Assembly (NCBI RefSeq): GCF_007558725.1
Contig: NZ_VLPL01000008.1
Location: forward strand, 159,467 to 223,466
DNA from: Fluviicola chungangensis
Lineage (GTDB): Bacteria; Bacteroidota; Bacteroidia; Flavobacteriales_D; Crocinitomicaceae
Direction: 5' to 3'
Length of the DNA stretch: 64,000 nt
In this document: positions 1-8,164 of the stretch, piece by piece
Layout: each line of letters starts with the position of its first letter
How positions within the stretch are numbered: the stretch's first letter is position 1
Notes under the pieces: model-generated
What the model was told of the DNA's origin: nothing
What the model saw: only the letters and a program-made list of their open reading frames with translations
Databases searched by the model: none
Made by a program: the position numbers and the translations under genes

Positions 1-2
1 AG

Positions 3-1631
3 ATAGATTTTACCAAGAAAAGACAAGCCTTTAAGTCTGCCATAAAGATTATCAATCAAGAAGGAACTCTGCATGAGTTGCAACCCATTTATGAAATTGA
101 AATTGCAAAAACCTATTTGTCGCAATCTAATTTTTTGAATGCTACCAAAGCCCTGAATCAAGTGAACATCGCAAGCATACAAAATGCGGAGAAGAAGGTA
201 GAAGTTTTAGGGGTGTGCGCTCTTATTTATGCCAAAATGGACGACACGATTCAAGCAATAAACAAATTAGACGAAGCAATATCCATTGCCAGAAAAAACA
301 ACGATTATTTTGGATTAGGAACGATTCATTCTTCTTTAGGAAATATTTATTCTACCAATTTCCATCAACCCGAAAAAGCAATAACACACTTTCGTATTTC
401 AATGAACGCTTTTGAAAAGGCTGGTTATGACCATTATGCTTTAGGAAGTCAGGCAGATATCGGTGTAACTTATTCACGCATGAAAATGCTGGATTCTGCG
501 CTTTATTACCTTCAAAAATCCTATGATGAATCAATCAAAACGGGGTCGATTTATGATCAGTCTATTTGTGCAAAAGAATTAGGAATAGTGTATAATCAAT
601 TAAAACAACCTCAGAAAGCCTTGAAGATGTGCCGGGAAGCAAAGGATTTAATTTGGGAGTATAGCAGTAATAACTTCCGCTATTCATGTGTGTCTTGTTT
701 GTCAAAGGCGTATGAAGCCTTGCATCAATACGATTCTTCGCTCTTTTATTACAAGCTCTATCATCTATACCGGGATAGCACATTGAATACCGAAGAAACC
801 AAAGCCTTGGCAAAATTCAATGCGGAATTAGAAAAACAAGTGTTTGTTGCCAAACAGGAAAAAATCAATTTAGAAAAAGATCAGCTTTTAAAAACAAGGA
901 AACTATCAATTACCTTTCTGAGTATATTGGCAGTATTGATCAGTGGTATTTTTCTCTTGGTATTGAGAGGGAATAAAAACCGGAAAAAACGAGAGCTGAT
1001 TGAACAAGAAGAAAGAAGTCAACGAGCCTTTTCCCAACAATTGTTGCAGTCGCAAGAGGATGAAAAAACACGAATTTCCAGAGAGCTTCATGACTCGGTA
1101 GGACAAGATTTAATTCTATTAAAAAACAAAGCACAGTCTTTAAAAGATCACGGACTGGAAACCAGTATTAGTGAAACTTTAAATAGTGTTCGAAGAATCA
1201 CTCAGGGTTTACATCCTTTTGTCCTGGAACAATTTGGCTTGACTGCCGCCCTAAAAAAATTGATTGAATCAGTAGATGCAAACAGTTCTATTTTTATTTC
1301 CGAAGAAGTGGCTGAAATTGACAATCTATTAACCAAACAACAAGAACTGGGTGTTTATAGAATTGTTCAGGAATCGATCAATAACATATTAAAACACTCC
1401 GAATCTCCTTCGGCCTTCATTGGTGCAGCAAAAGAAACAAACGCCATTGTTGTGACTATCAAAGATTACGGTAAAGGATTTGATTGGAGTGAGAAATCAA
1501 AAATAAAAAACTCCTTAGGGATGAAAACACTTCAGGAAAGAGCGAAAATAGTGAACGCTGAATTGAGCATTATATCAATAGTAGGAAAAGGAACGACTAT
1601 TCATTTAAAAATACCCGTTAAAGATGCCTAA
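3..1631 (+). CDS. TPR sensor histidine kinase, 5' end outside the window
   Basis: Membrane-bound sensor kinase of the NarX/DesK type. The reading frame is open to the first bases of the window and already codes helical TPR-like sequence there, so the TTG at 78 is not the real start and the gene begins upstream. TPR repeats occupy roughly 78-830, a coiled coil follows, then one transmembrane segment at about 900-965 (LSITFLSILAVLISGIFLLV). The HisKA_3 dimerisation/phosphoacceptor box ISRELHDSVGQD lies at about 1075-1110. The ATPase domain shows the N box (QESINNILKHS) and G1 box (DYGKGFDW). The stop overlaps the next gene by 8 bp, so kinase and regulator are translationally coupled. The signal sensed by the TPR part is unknown. 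Confidence 0.9.
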   Translation: MDFTKKRQAFKSAIKIINQEGTLHELQPIYEIEIAKTYLSQSNFLNATKALNQVNIASIQNAEKKVEVLGVCALIYAKMDDTIQAINKLDEAISIARKNNDYFGLGTIHSSLGNIYSTNFHQPEKAITHFRISMNAFEKAGYDHYALGSQADIGVTYSRMKMLDSALYYLQKSYDESIKTGSIYDQSICAKELGIVYNQLKQPQKALKMCREAKDLIWEYSSNNFRYSCVSCLSKAYEALHQYDSSLFYYKLYHLYRDSTLNTEETKALAKFNAELEKQVFVAKQEKINLEKDQLLKTRKLSITFLSILAVLISGIFLLVLRGNKNRKKRELIEQEERSQRAFSQQLLQSQEDEKTRISRELHDSVGQDLILLKNKAQSLKDHGLETSISETLNSVRRITQGLHPFVLEQFGLTAALKKLIESVDANSSIFISEEVAEIDNLLTKQQELGVYRIVQESINNILKHSESPSAFIGAAKETNAIVVTIKDYGKGFDWSEKSKIKNSLGMKTLQERAKIVNAELSIISIVGKGTTIHLKIPVKDA

Positions 1632-2250
1632 AATAGTTATTGCAGACGACCATCCCTTATTGCTGGAAGGCTTGTATAATCAGCTTTCCAATTTGGGGTA
1701 TACCGAATTATTCAAAGCAATTGACGGAAGCGAAGCGTTGAAATTAATCATTGAGGAAAAGCCTGACATTGCAATCTTAGACATTGAAATGCCCATCATG
1801 GATGGTTTGTCAATCACCAAGCATTGTAAAGAAGTGAACACCGAAACGAAATTCATCATCTTATCTTATCACAAAGAAGTTGAATTTATTGCGAAGGCAA
1901 AGGCATTGAATATTTCGGGATACATCTTAAAAGAGGACGCCTTGTCTGAAATTGAAAACTGCATTCAAACGATTTTAAACGGGAAGGAATATTACAGTAC
2001 TGTTTTTGATCATGCGGATCTGAAAAAAGTGAATTCTACCCTTGGTTTACTTGAAAACCTGTCGCCATCCGAATTGAAAATCCTCAAATTAATTGCTCAG
2101 AGTTACAGTAGTAAAGATATTTCTGATCAATTGTTTATATCAGAACGCACCGTAGAAAAACACCGCAGCAACATCATTATCAAGCTCGACTTAAAAGGAA
2201 AAACAAATGGTCTTTTGGAATGGGCCATTGAAAATAAAAGTGCGCTTTAA
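1624..2250 (+). CDS. NarL/LuxR-family response regulator
   Basis: Cytoplasmic DNA-binding partner of the upstream kinase. The receiver domain (residues 1-120) has the acidic pair D8-D9, phosphoacceptor D53 in ILDIEMPIMDG, and the conserved lysine in GYILKEDA. The C-terminal LuxR/NarL helix-turn-helix is at residues ~140-205, with LSPSELKILKLIAQ and SERTVEKHRSNI. The length of 208 residues is normal for the family. The ATG at 1624 lies inside the end of the kinase gene. The nearest candidate targets are the TACGTA-box arrays at 2299 and 10382, since NarL-type regulators bind short paired hexamer or heptamer sites. That link is inferred from position and site geometry only. Confidence 0.93.
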   Translation: MPKIVIADDHPLLLEGLYNQLSNLGYTELFKAIDGSEALKLIIEEKPDIAILDIEMPIMDGLSITKHCKEVNTETKFIILSYHKEVEFIAKAKALNISGYILKEDALSEIENCIQTILNGKEYYSTVFDHADLKKVNSTLGLLENLSPSELKILKLIAQSYSSKDISDQLFISERTVEKHRSNIIIKLDLKGKTNGLLEWAIENKSAL

Positions 2251-2298
2251 TTCCTTGGTGCCAACTATTCCCGTTCAGCCCCTGTTATTGACGCGAAT

Positions 2299-2367
2299 TC
2301 CGTATCACTACGTATAGGATTACGTGTCTCTACGTATTGATTTACACCTATTCATCCGGTAAGTTTG
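2299..2367 (+). promoter_or_regulatory. Four-box operator array plus -33/-7 promoter of the 2461 operon
   Basis: Boxes are TCCGTA (2299-2304), TACGTA (2309-2314), TACGTG (2321-2326) and TACGTA (2331-2336), spaced N4, N6 and N4. The -33 element TTG (2337-2339) follows with no gap, then 20 bp, then a perfect TAnnTTTG -7 box, TAAGTTTG (2360-2367). The same arrangement, box for box, occurs at 10382-10450. Sites abutting the -33 element suit an activator touching RNA polymerase, presumably the response regulator encoded just upstream. Confidence 0.75.
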
Positions 2368-2460
2368 TTTCGATAATTGTTCTTTCATAAACGAATGGAG
2401 GAATCAATTTAACCAAGGGTTCACGATTCGGAAGCTCTGTTTAGCAATGAATACAGGTTG

Positions 2461-4089
2461 ATGAGATATAGTTTAGAGATAATACATTTAGATGTAGGGC
2501 AGGGAGATTGTTCGGTACTTTTCGTGAGAGATCAAAATGATCATGGAAAAATTGTTCATACAGTGGTAATCGACTGCGGTGGTGCGAGACAGTATGAGGA
2601 TCGTAACGAGGAAAGTACTGAATCACATCGGGTTCTTTATGACTGTCTGCTAAAATATGGAGTTGAACAAATTAATGTAATTATCCTGTCCCATTATGAT
2701 AAAGATCATTACATGGGCATTACCGAGCTGATGAACATAGCGGCAGGAACTGATACGCCACCTTATTTGCGTAACCTGTTTCGTGAAACAATCCTATATG
2801 ATCAGGGTTTTTCTTTGGGTTTGAGGTATGATGGGGGAGAGCACCCCATTATTGATAATACCAGCATGACAGGAATCAATAATCTTGAATTTTATTATGG
2901 TATAGCAAAATTACTTCATCAACAACCGCTTTATGATATCAATGGGAACCTGCTTCCGGCATTCGATAGAAACGGTAGGATTATTCCACAAAATGTGACC
3001 AATGTAATGCGTGCCTGCGAATTTGTTTTTAGCGGAAATCCCCATCGCTATAAGAAAGGTATTGAAACCCATGACCATCTTCCGAATAATATAGGAGGAT
3101 CTATTTCTATTCAAAGAGGGGTTTTAAACCAAAATGTGGATTCTGACGAATGGGGTATATATGATGAACATGAATTTCAGCCGTGTGACTATCTCCTTGG
3201 CCGTGATTTGATGGTTGGACCAATGATAAATAACCCTTATGGTATTGGACTGGAATGTGTTATTGTGAACGGACATGCACTCACTTATGATTCCGATACG
3301 GACGAAATTAATTCAACTATCGCATACCAAGGTGTTGGTGATGACAACAAATTTTCCATTGGATTATTACTGATAATGGGAGAATTCACCTATTGGTTTG
3401 GAGGTGATTTAGAAAAGGAGCAGGAACGAAACTGTGTATCGTACATACAACATCGCGCGAACGGTCAGTTAAGTTGCATGAAGGCCGGGCACCATGGCAG
3501 CAGTACTTCCAGCGATGACTATTTTTTGAATACCTTAAAACCAACTGGGGTCATCATTTCATGTGGACATCACGATTCATTCAACCATCCGCACCTTTCA
3601 GTGATTGAAAAATTGTATCATGCGACTTACATTCAAAGAGTATTGATGACTTCCTGTCACAATATAGATGTTCAAAACCTTGATTATATTCCTGCTAGAA
3701 ACAGCCCTTTTAACCCGGATTTTAAGTTTGGAATAGCCGGAGGAACAGATATTGACAATGTAGATTACCTTGGACACATCAGTGTTACCGCTAAATACAA
3801 TGGAGGTGTTCTCAACTGGGATTTACAGTATTTTGAACAATGTATTTTCTTGCAAGAATTTCTTCTTCGCTCCGAGTCACCTGAAGTTCCGTCCATTTTA
3901 TTGGCTCATGCACCCTCAAATGCCATGGAGATTGTTGACCATAGAGGAGAATTTATGATTGATAATGCACATTGGAGTTATGACCGCATTATTATTGATT
4001 CTGATGACGGCACAGCAGACAATCAACAGTCCTTTTTCTATACTGGATCGACTAATTTTTTTTCTTTTAAAGGATCAACGAACCAATGA
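2461..4089 (+). CDS. Stand-alone ComEC-type metallo-beta-lactamase-fold hydrolase
   Basis: Resembles the soluble metal-dependent hydrolase domain found at the C-terminus of the DNA-uptake protein ComEC, but has no membrane channel segments and no signal peptide, so it is probably cytosolic. Visible motifs: IIHLDVGQGDCSVL (residues 7-20), IDCGG, and the metal site SHYDKDHYMG (H78, D80, D82, H83). Later come WFGGDLEKEQ, AGHHGSSTSSDD and SCGHHDSFNHPH, the order expected for ComEC-like domains. The region between the first metal motif and GGDL is long. The start is ATG 2461 (a TTG precedes it directly). Its stop overlaps the next start as ATGA, so it is coupled to the giant protein. The substrate is unknown; nuclease or phosphodiesterase activity is plausible. 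Confidence 0.82.
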   Translation: MRYSLEIIHLDVGQGDCSVLFVRDQNDHGKIVHTVVIDCGGARQYEDRNEESTESHRVLYDCLLKYGVEQINVIILSHYDKDHYMGITELMNIAAGTDTPPYLRNLFRETILYDQGFSLGLRYDGGEHPIIDNTSMTGINNLEFYYGIAKLLHQQPLYDINGNLLPAFDRNGRIIPQNVTNVMRACEFVFSGNPHRYKKGIETHDHLPNNIGGSISIQRGVLNQNVDSDEWGIYDEHEFQPCDYLLGRDLMVGPMINNPYGIGLECVIVNGHALTYDSDTDEINSTIAYQGVGDDNKFSIGLLLIMGEFTYWFGGDLEKEQERNCVSYIQHRANGQLSCMKAGHHGSSTSSDDYFLNTLKPTGVIISCGHHDSFNHPHLSVIEKLYHATYIQRVLMTSCHNIDVQNLDYIPARNSPFNPDFKFGIAGGTDIDNVDYLGHISVTAKYNGGVLNWDLQYFEQCIFLQEFLLRSESPEVPSILLAHAPSNAMEIVDHRGEFMIDNAHWSYDRIIIDSDDGTADNQQSFFYTGSTNFFSFKGSTNQ

Positions 4090-7000
4090 GTCATACGATA
4101 CACCTTAATAATCTGAAGACAGGCAATGAACTTCGTATTGCTGTAGATCAAATTGGTCCACGTAACATCCGGTCATTCTTAAAAAGATGTCAATTTGAAT
4201 ATGTGAGTGGAACGATCACACATATCGAGGAAAATAATCCCGATCAAAGCAAGGTGCAGATTACCATGAGCACTGATTTGGCACTTCCGCTTGCAAATAA
4301 TAACAGTCCGGCCACTTTTTCTTCCATAAAATTTACTTTACAGGAGTCAGATACCGGGGTCTCTTATACATATATTGAAGGAGAAGGCACCACCGTTTTA
4401 TTTGAAAACGCTGTTCAATGGACTTCCAAATCGCCGGAATCCATATTCGGTGGAGCATTTCTATTGGAAATCCATTCGAACCAACTTCCAGATGTGATAA
4501 CCGGTCAGTTAGTAACGAACCGGCTTAAAACAATTGCAAACAATATTGCAGCACATTTTAACTTAAATCAGGTATTTACGTACGAACTTTTACCCCATTA
4601 TGTTGAGCGTTTAAGGGTACAGCATAGGCTGTCATTTACACTTCCGGACCTTGATTTCGGATCTTTTCATTCACCTATCCGAAATCTTCAGCTATTTATC
4701 GGGATTCTTGATAGTGCAGATAACACGTCAGCTCCATTACAACAAATTCAAATTACCGGTTCCATGCTATTGGATGCAACTCGCAATGTCGGGTTTGATT
4801 TCTTCATTGAGCCGGATGAGAATTTACGCTGTACCGTTAGAATTACCCCGATTGATCAAAAATCGTTTCCTGGAATCAACGATATTGCGGTAGCATTTGG
4901 ATTAACGGAGTTGTCGGAACGGCTAGACGAGGTTTATACACAGTATGAAATACTGCAAAACTTTGAAGTGACAGCTCTTCAAATGACCTTGGATTTAAAA
5001 AAGACCTCCATTGTTACTGCTACCTTACGTGGTCGATTAACGATTGATGGGGTAGAGGTCGCTTATACATTACGATATCCGGATTATTCACTCAGTCTCA
5101 GTCTTATTTCGGGAAGCACAATACCGCTCGGGACTTTTATTCACACATTCGTTCCGAACGAATCCATCTTACCGGAAGGTTTAAACATCGATACATTAAA
5201 TGTCAACTTTAGACTGAAGCCACTTCATTTTGATGGTACAATTGGTATTTCTAACGTGCTGAAAGTAACGGTTGGGGATTCTGAATTGACTTTTGACAGG
5301 GTACGTATTCATGTGGAGAAGTCAAAAGACAGCCCCGTTCTTGGGAGCATTGATGCCAATTTTACACTTTTTGGAACCGATTTACATGTACATGCCTCCG
5401 GCAGGAATCGCATGAATAAAGAAGCTGGCTGGTATTTTGAATCAGATGCAGCAGTTGAACATGCGATTCATTTAAAGGATGCGCTCGCTCAGCTTTCAGA
5501 GTGGTTTAATTTCACAGTTCCCGAAACCATTCCGGATATAACCTTATCCGAACTAAGAATTGATTTTGAAACCAAGTCAACGAATTTCAATCTTTCTGCA
5601 AGAGCTCAATTAAATGAAAAGTTAGGTCCTGTGGATAGCGGAGAAATCGAATTGAAAATTCATTTCACAAAAAATGAAAATAACAAGCATGATTTTCAGT
5701 TAATACTCTCCGGAGAAATCACTATTGAGCAATCCCATCTTGGATTCAATATCGATGTAGGTCATAAAGATTGGTCGCTCTCAATCAATTGGGAGGCAGA
5801 AAAGGGTAAAGGATTGCATTTAACCGAATTATTAACCCATTTATTTACGGATATCGACTTGAGTGATATTCCGCAGAGTACCGTTGATGCACTTACCCTT
5901 TCTAAGATCGCGTTATCTTATCAGAACAATTCTAAGACTATTCGCTTAATTGTTGAAACCGTTGGCGGTGAACAAGCGGTAATGGTTGGAAGTAAAGGCT
6001 CTTCTAATTTGGAGTTTTTATTTGGAATTCAATATAATAGTCCACAGAAAGAAAATGTACCTTTCAAACCGGAGCGTGATGCACTTCATTTTATGAATTT
6101 GAAAGCGGCGGCACTTATTGTTGCAACCACGGATTTTTCAAGTTTCGATTTACCTGACCTCCCTAACTTTACAACCCAAGGGCTTAAGATAGATAAAGGC
6201 ATGTATCTCCTGTTGGACGTTACCTTTAAAGAAAATCAAGCCCTCCATATTGATGCACTTAAAAAATCACTGAAATCTCCGGAATTAATCCTTAGAATCG
6301 GATACGACAGTGATTTGAAAAGCGGAATAATCGAAGCGGATTTAACGAATTTACGTATCGGGAATGACCAGGGAGGCTTACTGTTGGAGCGTGTTTCGCT
6401 GATCATTACAGCGCCAGTAATTTCGTTTATACTCGAAGCAAAAGCTACCGTGACATTTAACGGGCATGTTATTTCGGGGGCAGCTGCTATTAATATCTCA
6501 CCGGACCAACTGGAGGGAGGTTTTGCAATTACAGGCGGCAAAGACGGACTTCGTTTTCCAGATTTACCGGATTTTGTAATACATGATCTTGAATTCATGT
6601 TGGGAGAGGTATTCGCTGTTCCGGGAGTAGAATTCGGATTGAAAGGAACGATGGACATTGGAAGCAGAAAAGGGAATGAATTCGGATTCATGTTGGAAAT
6701 GGTAGGAGACATTCCCAATCCGCGGTATCTGCAATTGAATGTGACACACGTTGGTTTTGTTCCATTGTTAGGTCTGCTTTTCGAAAGTTTGAAACTTAAA
6801 AATGAGCAACAGAGAGCCTTGTTCTTTGGTGCCGAACACCTGGAACTATACTGGTCGGAAGTACGAATGGCCTTGCCGGATAGCACCATTATTCAACCCG
6901 GTTTCGGGGTGAAAGCCGAACTGAATCTTTTTGGCTTCAAACTCTTTGGGATGTTGGAAATGGATGAACATGACGGGGTTCAGGGTCATTTTATGATGAA

Positions 7001-8159
7001 TCCCATATCTATAGATATTCTTCAAATAACCGGAAATAGTGCAGGCTTAACTATCAAACAACGTAGAAACCCGGAAACACATGTTTTGGAGGATGTCCAA
7101 AACTTTATGCCTGTACAACAGCTCGGAGAGACCATAGTTCCAGGTAGGGTTGTTGTCAAGCCTAATGGTCCCGTTATTAACCTGAGCACTGCCACTTCTC
7201 CCTATATAAACGGGGATTTTAGTGTTCAATTATTCGATTTGGTTAGTACCGGTGGTGCAATAGAACTCAAAGAGGATGGTTTTGAGTTGGATTTTAATTA
7301 CTCATTCGGAGATATTATCGGATTTACCCTGGCAAGTTCACTCACCATGAATGGGGAATTCCATGCAAGCGGGGGCTTTTATGTTGGGGTAGTTAAGCGT
7401 ATTAAAGGCGAATTTCTTGGAGTGAAATTTGATTTTAGTGTCGATCTGATCTTTGGTGCTTCGCTTGAAATACATGTGAGTAATGAACAACCTAAAATGA
7501 TTGATGTCTCTTTTTATGTCGATTTATTCGGCTGGAGAATGGATTCAGGAAGTAACGAAAAACCCATCGTATTTGATAAGATCAGTGAACTGTCTCCGAT
7601 TATGATAGATCGATTGGGAGGTACAATTCTGAAGAACGTGGAAGATATTATCCTGTTTATTTTCGATCAGGATGAATGGCTGAGAGAGCATCATGCCATT
7701 TCCAGAAAAGAATGGTTGGACCGACAAAATGAAAAACGTAAATCCTACATCAAAGAAATAGTAGATTCTGCCCGGATTCAAGCAGAAAGATTACAAGAAT
7801 GGAATCTGCATCATGCAGAAATTACGATCCGGAGGGAACGGATTCGAACGGATAGTATAAAAACAGCCGGTGAAATGCTCACATTGGGCACGCAGTATCT
7901 GGAAAGTCATCAGGAAGAAGCACAAAGAATATTGAGCCAATGGATTGATAAAAAGAAACCGTTAAAACCAGATATGCGAACAATCGCTAAGGATCCGCAC
8001 GCGGAACAGAGAATTGCTGATATCGCACATTGGCAATCAATCATCAGCTTACACAATCCGGAAGATATTCGGAATAGAATCCATGCCGATGCGGAAACCA
8101 GGATACAGGGGATCAGAGATCGTGCACAACAAGCAGTACAGAAACATCAAAAAAAATAA
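4086..8159 (+). CDS. Giant 1357-residue beta-rich protein of unknown function
   Basis: Not recognised with certainty; it may relate to the large DUF6603-type proteins, which an HMM search would decide. No signal peptide and no clear transmembrane helix. Residues 1 to ~1180 are alternating polar/hydrophobic beta strands. A recurring Pro-containing motif begins strands at about residues 185 (LPDLDFGSF), 361 (LPEGLNIDTL), 477 (VPETIPDITLSEL), 590 (DLSDIPQSTVDAL), 688 (LPDLPNFTTQGL) and 823 (FPDLPDFVIHDL), which suggests tandem repeats of about 100-175 residues. The last ~165 residues are a charged coiled coil ending in a basic tail. It is coupled to the preceding hydrolase gene (4-bp overlap) and lies 5 bp before the LamG gene. 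The pattern resembles groove-forming lipid-transfer proteins, but that is speculation. Confidence 0.85.
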   Translation: MSHTIHLNNLKTGNELRIAVDQIGPRNIRSFLKRCQFEYVSGTITHIEENNPDQSKVQITMSTDLALPLANNNSPATFSSIKFTLQESDTGVSYTYIEGEGTTVLFENAVQWTSKSPESIFGGAFLLEIHSNQLPDVITGQLVTNRLKTIANNIAAHFNLNQVFTYELLPHYVERLRVQHRLSFTLPDLDFGSFHSPIRNLQLFIGILDSADNTSAPLQQIQITGSMLLDATRNVGFDFFIEPDENLRCTVRITPIDQKSFPGINDIAVAFGLTELSERLDEVYTQYEILQNFEVTALQMTLDLKKTSIVTATLRGRLTIDGVEVAYTLRYPDYSLSLSLISGSTIPLGTFIHTFVPNESILPEGLNIDTLNVNFRLKPLHFDGTIGISNVLKVTVGDSELTFDRVRIHVEKSKDSPVLGSIDANFTLFGTDLHVHASGRNRMNKEAGWYFESDAAVEHAIHLKDALAQLSEWFNFTVPETIPDITLSELRIDFETKSTNFNLSARAQLNEKLGPVDSGEIELKIHFTKNENNKHDFQLILSGEITIEQSHLGFNIDVGHKDWSLSINWEAEKGKGLHLTELLTHLFTDIDLSDIPQSTVDALTLSKIALSYQNNSKTIRLIVETVGGEQAVMVGSKGSSNLEFLFGIQYNSPQKENVPFKPERDALHFMNLKAAALIVATTDFSSFDLPDLPNFTTQGLKIDKGMYLLLDVTFKENQALHIDALKKSLKSPELILRIGYDSDLKSGIIEADLTNLRIGNDQGGLLLERVSLIITAPVISFILEAKATVTFNGHVISGAAAINISPDQLEGGFAITGGKDGLRFPDLPDFVIHDLEFMLGEVFAVPGVEFGLKGTMDIGSRKGNEFGFMLEMVGDIPNPRYLQLNVTHVGFVPLLGLLFESLKLKNEQQRALFFGAEHLELYWSEVRMALPDSTIIQPGFGVKAELNLFGFKLFGMLEMDEHDGVQGHFMMNPISIDILQITGNSAGLTIKQRRNPETHVLEDVQNFMPVQQLGETIVPGRVVVKPNGPVINLSTATSPYINGDFSVQLFDLVSTGGAIELKEDGFELDFNYSFGDIIGFTLASSLTMNGEFHASGGFYVGVVKRIKGEFLGVKFDFSVDLIFGASLEIHVSNEQPKMIDVSFYVDLFGWRMDSGSNEKPIVFDKISELSPIMIDRLGGTILKNVEDIILFIFDQDEWLREHHAISRKEWLDRQNEKRKSYIKEIVDSARIQAERLQEWNLHHAEITIRRERIRTDSIKTAGEMLTLGTQYLESHQEEAQRILSQWIDKKKPLKPDMRTIAKDPHAEQRIADIAHWQSIISLHNPEDIRNRIHADAETRIQGIRDRAQQAVQKHQKK

Positions 8160-8164
8160 TCCTT

